Shown here: positions 1 to 6,216 of the stretch, one piece after another | Layout: each line of letters opens with the position of its first letter | Numbering within the stretch: the stretch's first letter is position 1 | Origin: Clostridiales bacterium | GTDB taxonomy: Bacteria > Bacillota > Clostridia > Lachnospirales > WQUN01 | NCBI GenBank assembly: GCA_031271275.1 | Contig: JAISWA010000245.1 | Coordinates: 1-6,572 of the forward strand | Length of the DNA stretch: 6,572 nt | Reading direction: 5' to 3' | The notes under the pieces: model-generated | Told to the model about the DNA's origin: nothing | Seen by the model: only the letters and a program-made list of their open reading frames with translations | Database searches by the model: none | Position numbers and translations under genes: made by a program

Positions 1-216
1 GACACCCATGTAAAGCGCGTGTCGTACCGGTTGGGGCTTACCCGAAACAAAGACCCGGAAAAGGTCGAGTACGATTTGATGAAAGTTTTACCGGAAAGCC
101 ATTGGATACGTTTTAACCAGCAGATTATCCACCACGGGCGCAAGGTGTGCGCTGCGCGCTCGCCTAAATGCGAAGGCTGCGCGTTGGGGGGGCTGTGCGC
201 CGAACGGGGAAAGTGA
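1..216 (+). CDS. nth: Endonuclease III, C-terminal part (5' truncated by window)
   Basis: DNA glycosylase/AP lyase of base excision repair that removes oxidised pyrimidines. Only the last 71 residues are in the window. The frame is open from base 1 and reads DTHVKRVSYRLGL, which matches the conserved VDTHxxRVxNRLGL segment. The first residue is the Asp equivalent to catalytic Asp138 of E. coli Nth. The C-terminal [4Fe-4S] loop is intact as C-x6-C-x2-C-x5-C, with Cys codons at 148, 169, 178 and 196, followed by a short tail and TGA. The helix-hairpin-helix and the catalytic Lys lie upstream of the window. The next gene starts 28 nt downstream with no terminator between, so the two are probably co-transcribed. 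MutY is less likely, because the short tail after the last Cys leaves no room for its C-terminal domain. Confidence 0.95.
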   Translation, partial: DTHVKRVSYRLGLTRNKDPEKVEYDLMKVLPESHWIRFNQQIIHHGRKVCAARSPKCEGCALGGLCAERGK

Positions 217-233
217 ATAGCGTCTAAGCTTCT

Positions 234-239
234 GGGAGG
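234..239 (+). promoter_or_regulatory. Ribosome binding site supporting a TTG start
   Basis: GGGAGG lies 5 nt before the TTG at 245. No ATG or GTG near this position fits the conserved N-terminal region, so this site decides the start of the ATP-grasp gene. Confidence 0.75.
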
Positions 240-244
240 CCTTT

Positions 245-1045
245 TTGGACACCTTTACGTCACTCATCACGGAAATTTGCGCGGAGGAAGGGATCGGCTG
301 TAAAATCCTTTCCTACGGTTGGCTTATAGAATTGAGCCGCAGCGGGCAAACCCGCCACATCATCGGGCGGCATTTCGACGTGAACCCCGCCGCGGCGGAC
401 CGGATAGCCTGCGACAAATACGCGTGTTACACTGTGCTTAACAGCGCGGGGATTCCCGCGTTCGAGCACGCGCTTTTCTTTAACCCCCTGCGGCGCGCCC
501 ATTTAATACGCGGCGGGGAATTTGAGCGGGCGGAATCTTTTTTAAGGCAGCATAAAAAAATAGTGGTCAAGCCCAACGCCGGTTGGCAGGGTCGCGACGT
601 TTTCCTGTGCGGGACTTCAAAGGAACTGGAAAACGCGTTGTGCGTTATTTTCCAAAGCGAGCCCGACGCGTGTCTCTGCCCTTTTTATGAATATGAATAC
701 GAATACCGCGTTTTCTATGTGGACGGTATTTGCCGCTTCGCCTATGGCAAGGCGCGCCCGCCTCACGAATGGCGGCACAACCTTTCCAACGGGGCATCCG
801 CCTTTGAAATCACGGACGAAGCGCTGCGCGGGCGCGTCGAGGCGTTGGCTGCCCGCGCGGCGCGGCAAATCGGTATCGCCTTCGCCACGGTGGATATCGC
901 GCGGTTAAACGGCGACAACGATTCTCTTTCCGTGGTGGAAATTAACTCCGGCATTACGGCCAATAAGTTTTTGGAGCAGAAACCCGGGTATTGGCGGCAA
1001 ATTAAAAAAATCTATTCCGAAGCGATTGGGAGGATGTTTTTATGA
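245..1045 (+). CDS. ATP-grasp domain ligase, substrate unknown
   Basis: A 266-residue predicted cytoplasmic carboxylate-amine/thiol ligase of the ATP-grasp fold (RimK/glutathione-synthetase-like). The N-terminal part (1-100) includes the linker-like CDKYACYTVLNSAGIPAF (about 56-73), the usual entry to the ATP-grasp core. The ATP-binding Lys is in VVKP (K109), followed by a Gly-containing flexible loop GWQGRDVFL (113-121). An acidic adenine-binding strand EYEYEYRVFYVDG spans 149-161, HNLSNGA is at 178-184, and the Mg-ligand positions are D217, E232 and N234 (VVEINSG). The start is TTG, chosen from the well-placed GGGAGG. The stop TGA overlaps the next gene's ATG (ATGA), which implies translational coupling with the DinB-like protein. 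No signal peptide or membrane segment is visible. The family is clear but the substrate is not: peptide-modifying, amino-acid or cell-wall ligation are all possible. Confidence 0.85.
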   Translation: MDTFTSLITEICAEEGIGCKILSYGWLIELSRSGQTRHIIGRHFDVNPAAADRIACDKYACYTVLNSAGIPAFEHALFFNPLRRAHLIRGGEFERAESFLRQHKKIVVKPNAGWQGRDVFLCGTSKELENALCVIFQSEPDACLCPFYEYEYEYRVFYVDGICRFAYGKARPPHEWRHNLSNGASAFEITDEALRGRVEALAARAARQIGIAFATVDIARLNGDNDSLSVVEINSGITANKFLEQKPGYWRQIKKIYSEAIGRMFL

Positions 1046-1719
1046 AATTTTTCGGCGAAGGTTTCAGCGAAAAACATGACGAATTGAAGAAAATCATCCG
1101 GAACAGGGAAAAACTTTCCGAAGCGAAGCAACTGTTCTTAGCGCTCCACGCTTCCGTCCACCGGTCGTTGGTTTCGGGTTCCCCGCGCAACGAAGTGGAC
1201 GCGCTGTTCGACGATTTGCAGCCGCAGGATTATTATTTCGCGCCTTCGCCCGCGAGCAAACCCGTTGCGTACCACGTCTGGCACCTCGCCCGCATAGAGG
1301 ATTTGACCATGAACATTTTAATGTCCGGCGGCGAGCAGGTTTTTAATCCCGATTGGCAGGACAAAATAAACGCGGGCATAACCGACACCGGCAACGCCCT
1401 CACCCCCGCGCAGGCGGTGGAACTCAGCAAACGGATAAACGCGAAGTCGCTGCTTTATTACCGCTGCGCCGTGGGCATACGCACCCGCGAGTTGGTGGCG
1501 AAACTTTCCGCGGACGACATGCGGCGGAAACCTTCGCCGGAAAGTCTGGACAGGCTGCTGACGGAGGGCGGTTTGACGGAAGAAGCCGATTCTATTTGGC
1601 TGCGGGATTTCTGGGGCAAAAAGGACGCCGCCGGGCTGTTGCTGCTTCCCCCCACCCGCCACGCGGTCATGCACCTTAATGATTGCGTCAAAAATACACA
1701 GCGACCGTTTCATCCCTAA
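1042..1719 (+). CDS. DinB-like (DinB/YfiT superfamily) putative metal-binding protein
   Basis: A 225-residue protein that resembles DinB four-helix-bundle proteins, a superfamily that includes thiol-transferases and damage-inducible proteins of unknown function. A long helical N-terminus (1-45) precedes the helix PVAYHVWHLARIEDLTMNIL (74-93), which carries H78 and H81. Near the end, RHAVMHLND (206-214) supplies H207 and H211. One His in helix 2 plus HxxxH in the last helix is the family's typical divalent-metal triad. Translation starts at ATG 1042, overlapping the preceding TGA, with GGGAGG at 1028-1033. The coupling suggests that this protein and the ATP-grasp ligase act in one pathway. The family assignment comes from motif pattern and length. 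The reaction catalysed, if any, is unknown. Confidence 0.75.
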   Translation: MKFFGEGFSEKHDELKKIIRNREKLSEAKQLFLALHASVHRSLVSGSPRNEVDALFDDLQPQDYYFAPSPASKPVAYHVWHLARIEDLTMNILMSGGEQVFNPDWQDKINAGITDTGNALTPAQAVELSKRINAKSLLYYRCAVGIRTRELVAKLSADDMRRKPSPESLDRLLTEGGLTEEADSIWLRDFWGKKDAAGLLLLPPTRHAVMHLNDCVKNTQRPFHP

Positions 1720-1743
1720 GCATCGTTTTTTCAAAACGATGCT
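1719..1743 (+). repeat. Perfect 11-bp inverted repeat (hairpin) after the nth-DinB unit
   Basis: AGCATCGTTTT (1719-1729) pairs exactly with AAAACGATGCT (1733-1743) around a TTC loop, beginning on the last base of the DinB-like stop codon. No T tract follows directly (CGGTTCAAAGG), so it is not a textbook intrinsic terminator. It could act as a weak terminator, a 3' mRNA stabiliser or a processing site. Confidence 0.65.
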
Positions 1744-1778
1744 CGGTTCAAAGGAAACGGGCGCGAGGAGATTTTTAC

Positions 1779-1785
1779 AAAGGAG
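1779..1785 (+). promoter_or_regulatory. Ribosome binding site of the GH18-synthetase gene
   Basis: AAAGGAG sits 6 nt before the ATG at 1792 and fixes the start at the GH18 module. No convincing promoter was seen in the short gap after the hairpin. Confidence 0.75.
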
Positions 1786-1791
1786 CCACCC

Positions 1792-4785
1792 ATGATAAAA
1801 CTCGCTTATCTCTATGACAAAAGCTTTACGGCATTCCCCTCCCGCGACGCGGAAAAACTCACCCATTTGCAATATTCCTTCGCGCTGATAAAAGACGGCC
1901 GCGCCTCGGTTTCCCACTGGGAACACGGCGGCGAAGTCCGCGAGCTTATCGCCCGCTGCCCAAACCTGAACGTGGGCGTGGCGCTTGGCGGTTGGGCGGC
2001 AGGCGGCTTTTCCGAAGCCATGGAAACGCCCGAAACCCGGGAAGCCCTCGCGGATTCCATGATAGCAATCATTGCGGATTATAATTTCGCGGGGATGGAC
2101 CTGGACTGGGAATACCCCTGCGACAGTGTGGCGGGCATCGCGTCCAGTCCGCAGGATAAGGAGCGCTACCCCGTTTTTGTGCGGCTGATGCGTCAAAAGC
2201 TTGACGCGTTGGGCGCAAAGAAAAACCGGAAATATTTTTTGACCATGGCGGTGGGCGCGTTTGAAAAATGCGCGGAAAACCTCGACTTCCCCAAGATGAT
2301 CGACTGCATAGACTATGTTAACGTCATGACTTACGACATGAGCTTTTCCATTGAATACGCCAGTCACCACACCCATTTGCGCGCGGCGTCCGACTTGGAG
2401 AAAAACCCTGTAAGCGGCGAGCAGTCCGTGGGAATTTTCTTAAAGCGCGGCGTGCCGAGGGAAAAGCTTGTGCTCGGCTGCGGGTTCCACCACAGGTGCT
2501 GCACCGTGACCGGACGCGGCGAACGCAACGGGCTGTACATGCCCCGCGTCCCCGACAGCGGGCGCATGTTTAAAAGCGACGAAAAACGGCGCCGGTTAAG
2601 CGAAGGCGCGAAGGAATACTGGGACGACACCGCGAAGGCGGCGTACCTGTTCGACGAGCGGGACAATACTTTTGTGTCCTACGACGACCCCCGTTCTATT
2701 GCGGAAAAAACAAAGTTTGTGCGGGAAAATAAACTGGGCGGCATTATGTACTGGGAATACAACGACGACAAGAGCGGCGAGCGGCTTAACGCGCTGCACG
2801 AGGGCATGAAGGGCGGCGAGCCGGGGAAGCGCCCGGTTTTCCCGAAACGCGCCGTGGTCACGGGCGGTATGCCCTACGGGAGTAAGAAGCTGCACTTCGG
2901 GCATGTGTGCGGGATGTACATCCACGCGGATATTTACGCGAGGTTTCTGCGCGACCGCATCGGCGGCGAAAACGTGATTTTCGTGTCGGGCACGGACTGT
3001 TACGGCGCGGGCATAGAGGTAAAGTACGCCGCCGCCGTTCAAAACGGTTTTGCCGGAACTATTGAGGACTTTATCGAAGCCAACCATCTCGCGCAAAAGG
3101 AAACGCTGAACCAATACGGTATCAGCCTCGACTTGTTCGCGGCGTCGGGGCTTGGCGAGGCAAAGGACATCCACGCGGAGGTTTCCCGGGAACTTTTCAA
3201 CGCGTTCCATGAACGCGGGTATCTTCAACTGGACGAAGCGCTGCAGTTCTACGACGAGGAAACGCAAACTTTCCTGAACGGGCGGCAGGTGGAAGGGCGC
3301 TGCCCCATCGCCGGGTGCAAATCGGAAAAAGGCTACGCCGACGAGTGTTCCCTCGGGCACCAGTACAGCCCCAGTGAGCTTATCGCCCCCGTCGCGGTCA
3401 CCACGGGCAAAACGCCGTCCCTTAAAGCGGTGCGCAACTGGTACTTCGACCTTGCGCGTTTTTCCGGCGCGCTGAAACAGCGCCAACGGAAACTAAGGGA
3501 CGAGGGAATCAGCCGCCGGTTTATGCTTTCCACCATCGACGACTTCCTGAAAGACGCGGAAATTTTGATTAAGACGGAAGACTTTGAAACGCTCAGCAAG
3601 GCGCGGGAAACCATGCCCGCCCACCGCGCGGATATAAACGAAGAAAAAAAATCCGCCGTGCTGACTTTCAGCGCGTTAAAAGACCGGGAACGCGCCTGCG
3701 AAATTTTGCGCGCTTGCGGCATTCGCTTCCGCACCGGTACGACACTGGTGCCTTTCCGGCTTTCCGGCAACGTGAAGTGGGGCGTGCCCGTCCCCGAAAA
3801 GGAAGGGATAAGCGGGCAGACCTTCTGGGTTTGGCCGGAATCCCTGTGGGCGCCCATTTCCTTTATAAAAACTTTCCTGAAACAAAAAGGCTCCGGCGAC
3901 GCTTGGGAAAAATGGTGGTTCGATTCCGACGCGCGGGTTTACCAGTTTATCGGCGAGGATAATATTTATTTTTACGCCATCGCGGAAATGGGCTTGTTTA
4001 TGGCGTTGGACGAAATCAGCAACCGCGCCCCCGGCGGGAATTTCCCCGCCACGGTGCCCAACCGGCATGTGTTTTACGGCAAAAACAAGGCGAGCAGCAG
4101 CGGCGCGGTAAAGCCCCCCGATGCGGAAGCGCTTTTGAATTTCTATACCGTGGAACAGCTCCGGATGCATTTTGCGCACATGGCGCTGCAAAGCAACAGC
4201 GTGAGCTTTACGCCGAAGACGATGCTCGCGGCGGAAAGCGGCGAAGGGAAAAACCCGAAGGAATTTGACGCGACGCTGGCGGAAGGCAATATTCTTACGA
4301 ACGTGTACAACCGTATCGTCCGCTCCTGCTTCTATACCCTGCAGAAATATTTCGGCGGGAAGCTGCCGGAGGCGGAAATAAGCGCGGACGCGGTAAAAAC
4401 TTCCGAAACGCTGATTACGGAATACGAATGCGCCATGTACCGGTTTGAATTTTCCAAGGCGATTGACCTGCTCGACGTTTACCTGCGGGACGTGAACAAA
4501 GACTGGGCAGCCAAGTCGAAAGAAGCGGAAAGTTCCGGCGACGAAAGCCTGCGCGGGCGGATATTGGCGGACACCTTCCACGCGGTGCGCGTCGCCGCGC
4601 TGCTGCTGCACCCCTTCGCCCCGCAGGGCACGGAGACGGTGCGCGAATACCTTGGCGTGGACGAAAGGCTTTGGGACTGGGAATACGCTTACGAACCGCT
4701 GACGTTTTTTATGAAAGGCGGGCATACTTTTAAATTCCTTGAGCCCCGGGTGGATTTCTTCAGCAAACACCCGGCGCAACTGTAA
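1792..4785 (+). CDS. GH18 glycosidase - methionyl-tRNA synthetase-like fusion protein
   Basis: One open frame of 997 codons with two unrelated enzyme modules. Residues 1-338 are a GH18 TIM barrel: ALGGW (64-68), the catalytic strand GMDLDWEYP (101-109) with D103, D105 and proton donor E107, MTYD (179-182) and the terminal GGIMYWEYND (316-325). The first Asp of DxxDxDxE is Ala (A100). There is no signal peptide, so the protein is cytoplasmic when made. Residues about 345-997 resemble class I MetRS: PYGSKKLHFGH (361-371, HIGH-type), GTDCYG (400-405), a zinc-knuckle-like C504/C509/C519/H523, YSPSELIAP (525-533), WGVPVP (663-668), GEDNIYFYA (721-729), KASSSG (766-771) in place of KMSKSxG, then a helical anticodon-binding domain with N840, R844 and W905. 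About 65 extra residues sit before WGVPVP. Only about 10 residues link the modules. Whether it charges tRNA is doubtful, because the second KMSKS Lys and several methionine-pocket residues are changed. It is probably a separate transcript or weakly coupled to the upstream operon. Confidence 0.85.
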   Translation: MIKLAYLYDKSFTAFPSRDAEKLTHLQYSFALIKDGRASVSHWEHGGEVRELIARCPNLNVGVALGGWAAGGFSEAMETPETREALADSMIAIIADYNFAGMDLDWEYPCDSVAGIASSPQDKERYPVFVRLMRQKLDALGAKKNRKYFLTMAVGAFEKCAENLDFPKMIDCIDYVNVMTYDMSFSIEYASHHTHLRAASDLEKNPVSGEQSVGIFLKRGVPREKLVLGCGFHHRCCTVTGRGERNGLYMPRVPDSGRMFKSDEKRRRLSEGAKEYWDDTAKAAYLFDERDNTFVSYDDPRSIAEKTKFVRENKLGGIMYWEYNDDKSGERLNALHEGMKGGEPGKRPVFPKRAVVTGGMPYGSKKLHFGHVCGMYIHADIYARFLRDRIGGENVIFVSGTDCYGAGIEVKYAAAVQNGFAGTIEDFIEANHLAQKETLNQYGISLDLFAASGLGEAKDIHAEVSRELFNAFHERGYLQLDEALQFYDEETQTFLNGRQVEGRCPIAGCKSEKGYADECSLGHQYSPSELIAPVAVTTGKTPSLKAVRNWYFDLARFSGALKQRQRKLRDEGISRRFMLSTIDDFLKDAEILIKTEDFETLSKARETMPAHRADINEEKKSAVLTFSALKDRERACEILRACGIRFRTGTTLVPFRLSGNVKWGVPVPEKEGISGQTFWVWPESLWAPISFIKTFLKQKGSGDAWEKWWFDSDARVYQFIGEDNIYFYAIAEMGLFMALDEISNRAPGGNFPATVPNRHVFYGKNKASSSGAVKPPDAEALLNFYTVEQLRMHFAHMALQSNSVSFTPKTMLAAESGEGKNPKEFDATLAEGNILTNVYNRIVRSCFYTLQKYFGGKLPEAEISADAVKTSETLITEYECAMYRFEFSKAIDLLDVYLRDVNKDWAAKSKEAESSGDESLRGRILADTFHAVRVAALLLHPFAPQGTETVREYLGVDERLWDWEYAYEPLTFFMKGGHTFKFLEPRVDFFSKHPAQL

Positions 4786-4807
4786 AAAAGGCTGTTTCTT
4801 ATGTACG

Positions 4808-4831
4808 CCGCCGCTGCTCGCGGCGGTTTTT
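4808..4831 (+). terminator. Intrinsic terminator of the GH18-synthetase gene
   Basis: CCGCCGC (4808-4814) pairs with GCGGCGG (4820-4826) around TGCTC and is followed by TTTTTATTTAT. It lies 23 nt after the TAA at 4783-4785, between two convergent genes. On the - strand the hairpin has no adjacent T run, so it would stop cotJ transcription less well. Confidence 0.85.
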
Positions 4832-4845
4832 ATTTATCCATAAAT

Positions 4846-5427
4846 TTATTTCGCGTAAAAAATCCTTTTGCTGTCCAAGTGGTCCCTTACGTAATTAAGC
4901 GCTTCGCCGAAGCGTTGGAAGTGTACGATTTCCCGCTCCCGCAGGAATTTTACCGGGTCCGCCACATCCGGGTCGTCGATTAAGTCCAACAGGTATTCGT
5001 AAGTGGCGCGCGCCTTTTGCTCCGCCGCCATGTCCTCATACAAATCCGTGACCGGGTCGCCTTTGGACTGTATCCCGACAGCCGTCCACGGGAAGCCCCC
5101 CGCCGACTGCGGGTAAACCCCGGTTCCGTGTTCCGCGTAGTCCGCTTCCATCCCGGCGTCGCGCATATCCCGCGGCGTCGCGTTGCGGGTCAGTTGGCTG
5201 CAAATAGCGCCAATCATCTCAAGATGCGCCAGTTCCTCGGTGCCGATATCGTTAAGCGTCGCCCTCGCCTGCGGTGTGACCATGGTGTACCGCTGGCTCA
5301 GGTAACGCAGCGACGCGCCCAGTTCGCCGTCAGGTCCGCCGTACTGCGTGATAATTATTTTCGCGAGTTTCGGGTCACATTTTTTAATTTTAACGGGGTA
5401 TTCCAGTTTCTTTTCATAAACCCACAT
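4846..5427 (-). CDS. cotJC: Spore coat manganese catalase CotJC
   Basis: A 193-residue ferritin-like dimanganese catalase of the spore coat, expected to degrade hydrogen peroxide and to depend on CotJA for coat assembly. It starts MWVYEKKLEYPVKI as is typical of the family. The metal ligands expected for Mn catalases are all visible: E35 (GELGA), E65 and H68 (EELAHLEM), E136 (AAEQKA) and H169 (VHFQRFGE). Length is close to the B. subtilis protein (about 190 residues). The ATG directly abuts the cotJB stop (TAAATG), and GGAGAGGGG at 5437-5445 inside cotJB serves as ribosome binding site, 9 nt from the start. It is the last gene of a three-gene operon converging on the fusion gene. No truncation or missing residue was seen. 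Confidence 0.95.
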   Translation of the reverse strand: MWVYEKKLEYPVKIKKCDPKLAKIIITQYGGPDGELGASLRYLSQRYTMVTPQARATLNDIGTEELAHLEMIGAICSQLTRNATPRDMRDAGMEADYAEHGTGVYPQSAGGFPWTAVGIQSKGDPVTDLYEDMAAEQKARATYEYLLDLIDDPDVADPVKFLREREIVHFQRFGEALNYVRDHLDSKRIFYAK

Positions 5428-5706
5428 TTACAGGCACCCCTCTCCGTTCACGGAAAAATTAAATTCCTCCTGCCAGGGCCACGGGCAGTCCTCCCATGTC
5501 CATTTGTACCCGCCCGGGCGGCGGAAGGAAGTCATGGGCCCGCATTTTTCCTCGTACCGGCTGCGGGCGGCTGCGGCGCTTTCGATTACGTCGTTGTACA
5601 TTTTTAACGCTTCCGCGTCGTCGGGGTGCGTGTTTAAATACAGGTGCAAATCTACGGACATAAAGTCCAAAATCGTCATTTGCTTTAGCAAAGCCTCTTT
5701 TTCCAA
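5428..5706 (-). CDS. cotJB: Spore coat protein CotJB
   Basis: A 92-residue small coat protein of the CotJB family, structural or accessory, with no known enzymatic activity. Hallmarks are a helical N-terminal half ending in DLHLYLNTHPDDAEAL (19-34), then KMYNDVIESA, YEEKCGPMT (51-59), and the aromatic C-terminal segment WEDCPWPWQEEFNFS (71-85). The start is TTG at 5706-5704, supported by GAGGG at 5713-5717. The next Met codon would remove the first nine residues of the conserved N-terminal helix. It lies 23 nt after the cotJA stop, and its own stop touches the cotJC start. Confidence 0.93.
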   Translation of the reverse strand: MEKEALLKQMTILDFMSVDLHLYLNTHPDDAEALKMYNDVIESAAAARSRYEEKCGPMTSFRRPGGYKWTWEDCPWPWQEEFNFSVNGEGCL

Positions 5707-5712
5707 TTTAAT

Positions 5713-5717
5713 CCCTC
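5713..5717 (-). promoter_or_regulatory. Ribosome binding site deciding the TTG start of cotJB
   Basis: Read on the - strand, GAGGG is followed by ATTAAA and TTG. The 6-nt spacing supports the TTG start over the internal ATG. Confidence 0.7.
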
Positions 5718-5729
5718 GCTTTTAACATT

Positions 5730-5939
5730 TTAGCAGCACGGGCGTTTGCTCCAACCCATATATATCCGGGAAAGGTTAGGGAATACGGTTCCCGTTTTCA
5801 AGCATTCCTCTGGAGGGTAAATACTGTCGAGCGGCTGAGGGCGCACAAAAGCTTCCGCCAGTTCCATGCCCATGTGGTCGGAATTTTCTTCGGAAGGCCC
5901 CGGCTTGTTTAACAAATGCATTTCCAATACTTCAAACAT
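5730..5939 (-). CDS. cotJA: Spore coat-associated protein CotJA
   Basis: A 69-residue coat protein, the first gene of the cotJ cluster. In B. subtilis CotJA is needed for CotJC to enter the coat. The diagnostic core is ELAEAFVRPQPLDSIYPPEE (26-45) followed by LKTGTVFPNLSRIY (47-60), which matches the family pattern of LAxAYVPxQ, a PPEEAL segment and GTxFPxL. The chain ends in a Cys-Cys pair. The frame is open further upstream to an ATG at 6077, but the ATG at 5939 has a strong GGAGG at 7 nt. The upstream extension has no family resemblance and overlaps a 25-bp direct repeat. Confidence 0.9.
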   Translation of the reverse strand: MFEVLEMHLLNKPGPSEENSDHMGMELAEAFVRPQPLDSIYPPEECLKTGTVFPNLSRIYMGWSKRPCC

Positions 5940-5946
5940 GGTGATT

Positions 5947-5951
5947 CCTCC
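5947..5951 (-). promoter_or_regulatory. Ribosome binding site deciding the cotJA start
   Basis: GGAGG on the - strand lies 7 nt before the ATG at 5939-5937 and argues against the longer frame starting at 6077. Confidence 0.8.
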
Positions 5952-5961
5952 GGTTTCGGCG

Positions 5962-5989
5962 TGGTAATGATTCACTGTACATGTTATTC
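5962..5989 (-). promoter_or_regulatory. Candidate sigma-E-like promoter of the cotJ operon
   Basis: On the - strand GAATAAC (5989-5983) and CATTACCA (5969-5962) are separated by 13 nt. They partly match the sigma-E -35 (GAATA-like) and -10 (CATACAnT-like) elements. In B. subtilis cotJ is transcribed by the mother-cell factor sigma-E, so the position is sensible. The -10 match is imperfect, and the implied leader is very short, with its start close to the ribosome binding site. Confidence 0.35.
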
Positions 5990-6073
5990 CGGATTGTCCA
6001 AAGGGTGAACCATAAAAAGGAATGAAGAATAACGGGACTCGCGCAAAGGCTTTCCCACCCGGGTCGTCTGCTG

Positions 6074-6119
6074 CCATTCTGCTTGCGCTGTCTGCCGTCC
6101 ATTCTGCTTGTGCTATCTG
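6074..6119. repeat. Direct repeat, two 21-bp copies spaced 25 bp apart
   Basis: CCATTCTGCTTG then CGCTGTCTG (6074-6094) recurs as CCATTCTGCTTG then TGCTATCTG (6099-6119), with 19 of 21 bases identical. The core CATTCTG appears a third time at 6124-6130, where it opens the palindromic element, so the three are phased at about 24-25 bp. Confidence 0.7.
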
Positions 6120-6120
6120 A

Positions 6121-6194
6121 TGTCATTCTGAGCCGCAGGCGAAGAATCTTTTGCTTTTATGCGTATAAGATTCTTCGCTGCGCTCAGAATGACA
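6121..6194. repeat. 74-bp MITE-like palindromic element
   Basis: The left arm (6121-6150) and right arm (6167-6194) are near-perfect inverted copies. Outer TGTCATTCTGAG and inner CGAAGAATCTT match exactly; the middle differs as CCGCAGG against CGCAG. The loop is 16 nt. The arm sequence resembles the TCATTCTGAGCG...GAAGAATCT palindromes that are scattered in many copies through other bacterial genomes. It encodes nothing visible and has no clear target-site duplication. Confidence 0.75.
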
Positions 6195-6216
6195 GACTGC
6201 AATATCGCCGCAACAT

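Noticed and set aside
1318..2376. Long - strand open frame of 352 codons
   Set aside because: It lies opposite the DinB-like gene and the GH18 module, has no family motifs, and has a composition typical of the antisense of a GC-rich gene.
2596..4779. Two long - strand open frames (2596-3486 and 3676-4779)
   Set aside because: Both mirror the synthetase module, show no recognisable domain, and their Arg/Val/Phe-rich composition is that of antisense reading.
2806..4785. Separate start of the synthetase module at the internal ATG (residue 339)
   Set aside because: The residue position would suit a stand-alone synthetase, but the only purine-rich stretch (GAGGG) is 1 nt from the ATG, too close to act as a normal ribosome binding site. 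The upstream frame is open throughout, so a single fusion protein is the better reading.
5017..5607. + strand 196-codon open frame
   Set aside because: It is antisense to cotJC and cotJB, which are both well identified.
5940..6077. Longer cotJA beginning at the ATG at 6077
   Set aside because: The extra 46 residues have no CotJA resemblance, overlap the 25-bp direct repeat and the promoter candidate, and lack a good ribosome binding site compared with the ATG at 5939.
6121..6194. CRISPR or riboswitch interpretation of the repeat region
   Set aside because: The copies are few, inverted or only 25 bp apart, with no regular spacers, and no cas gene or downstream + strand gene is present.
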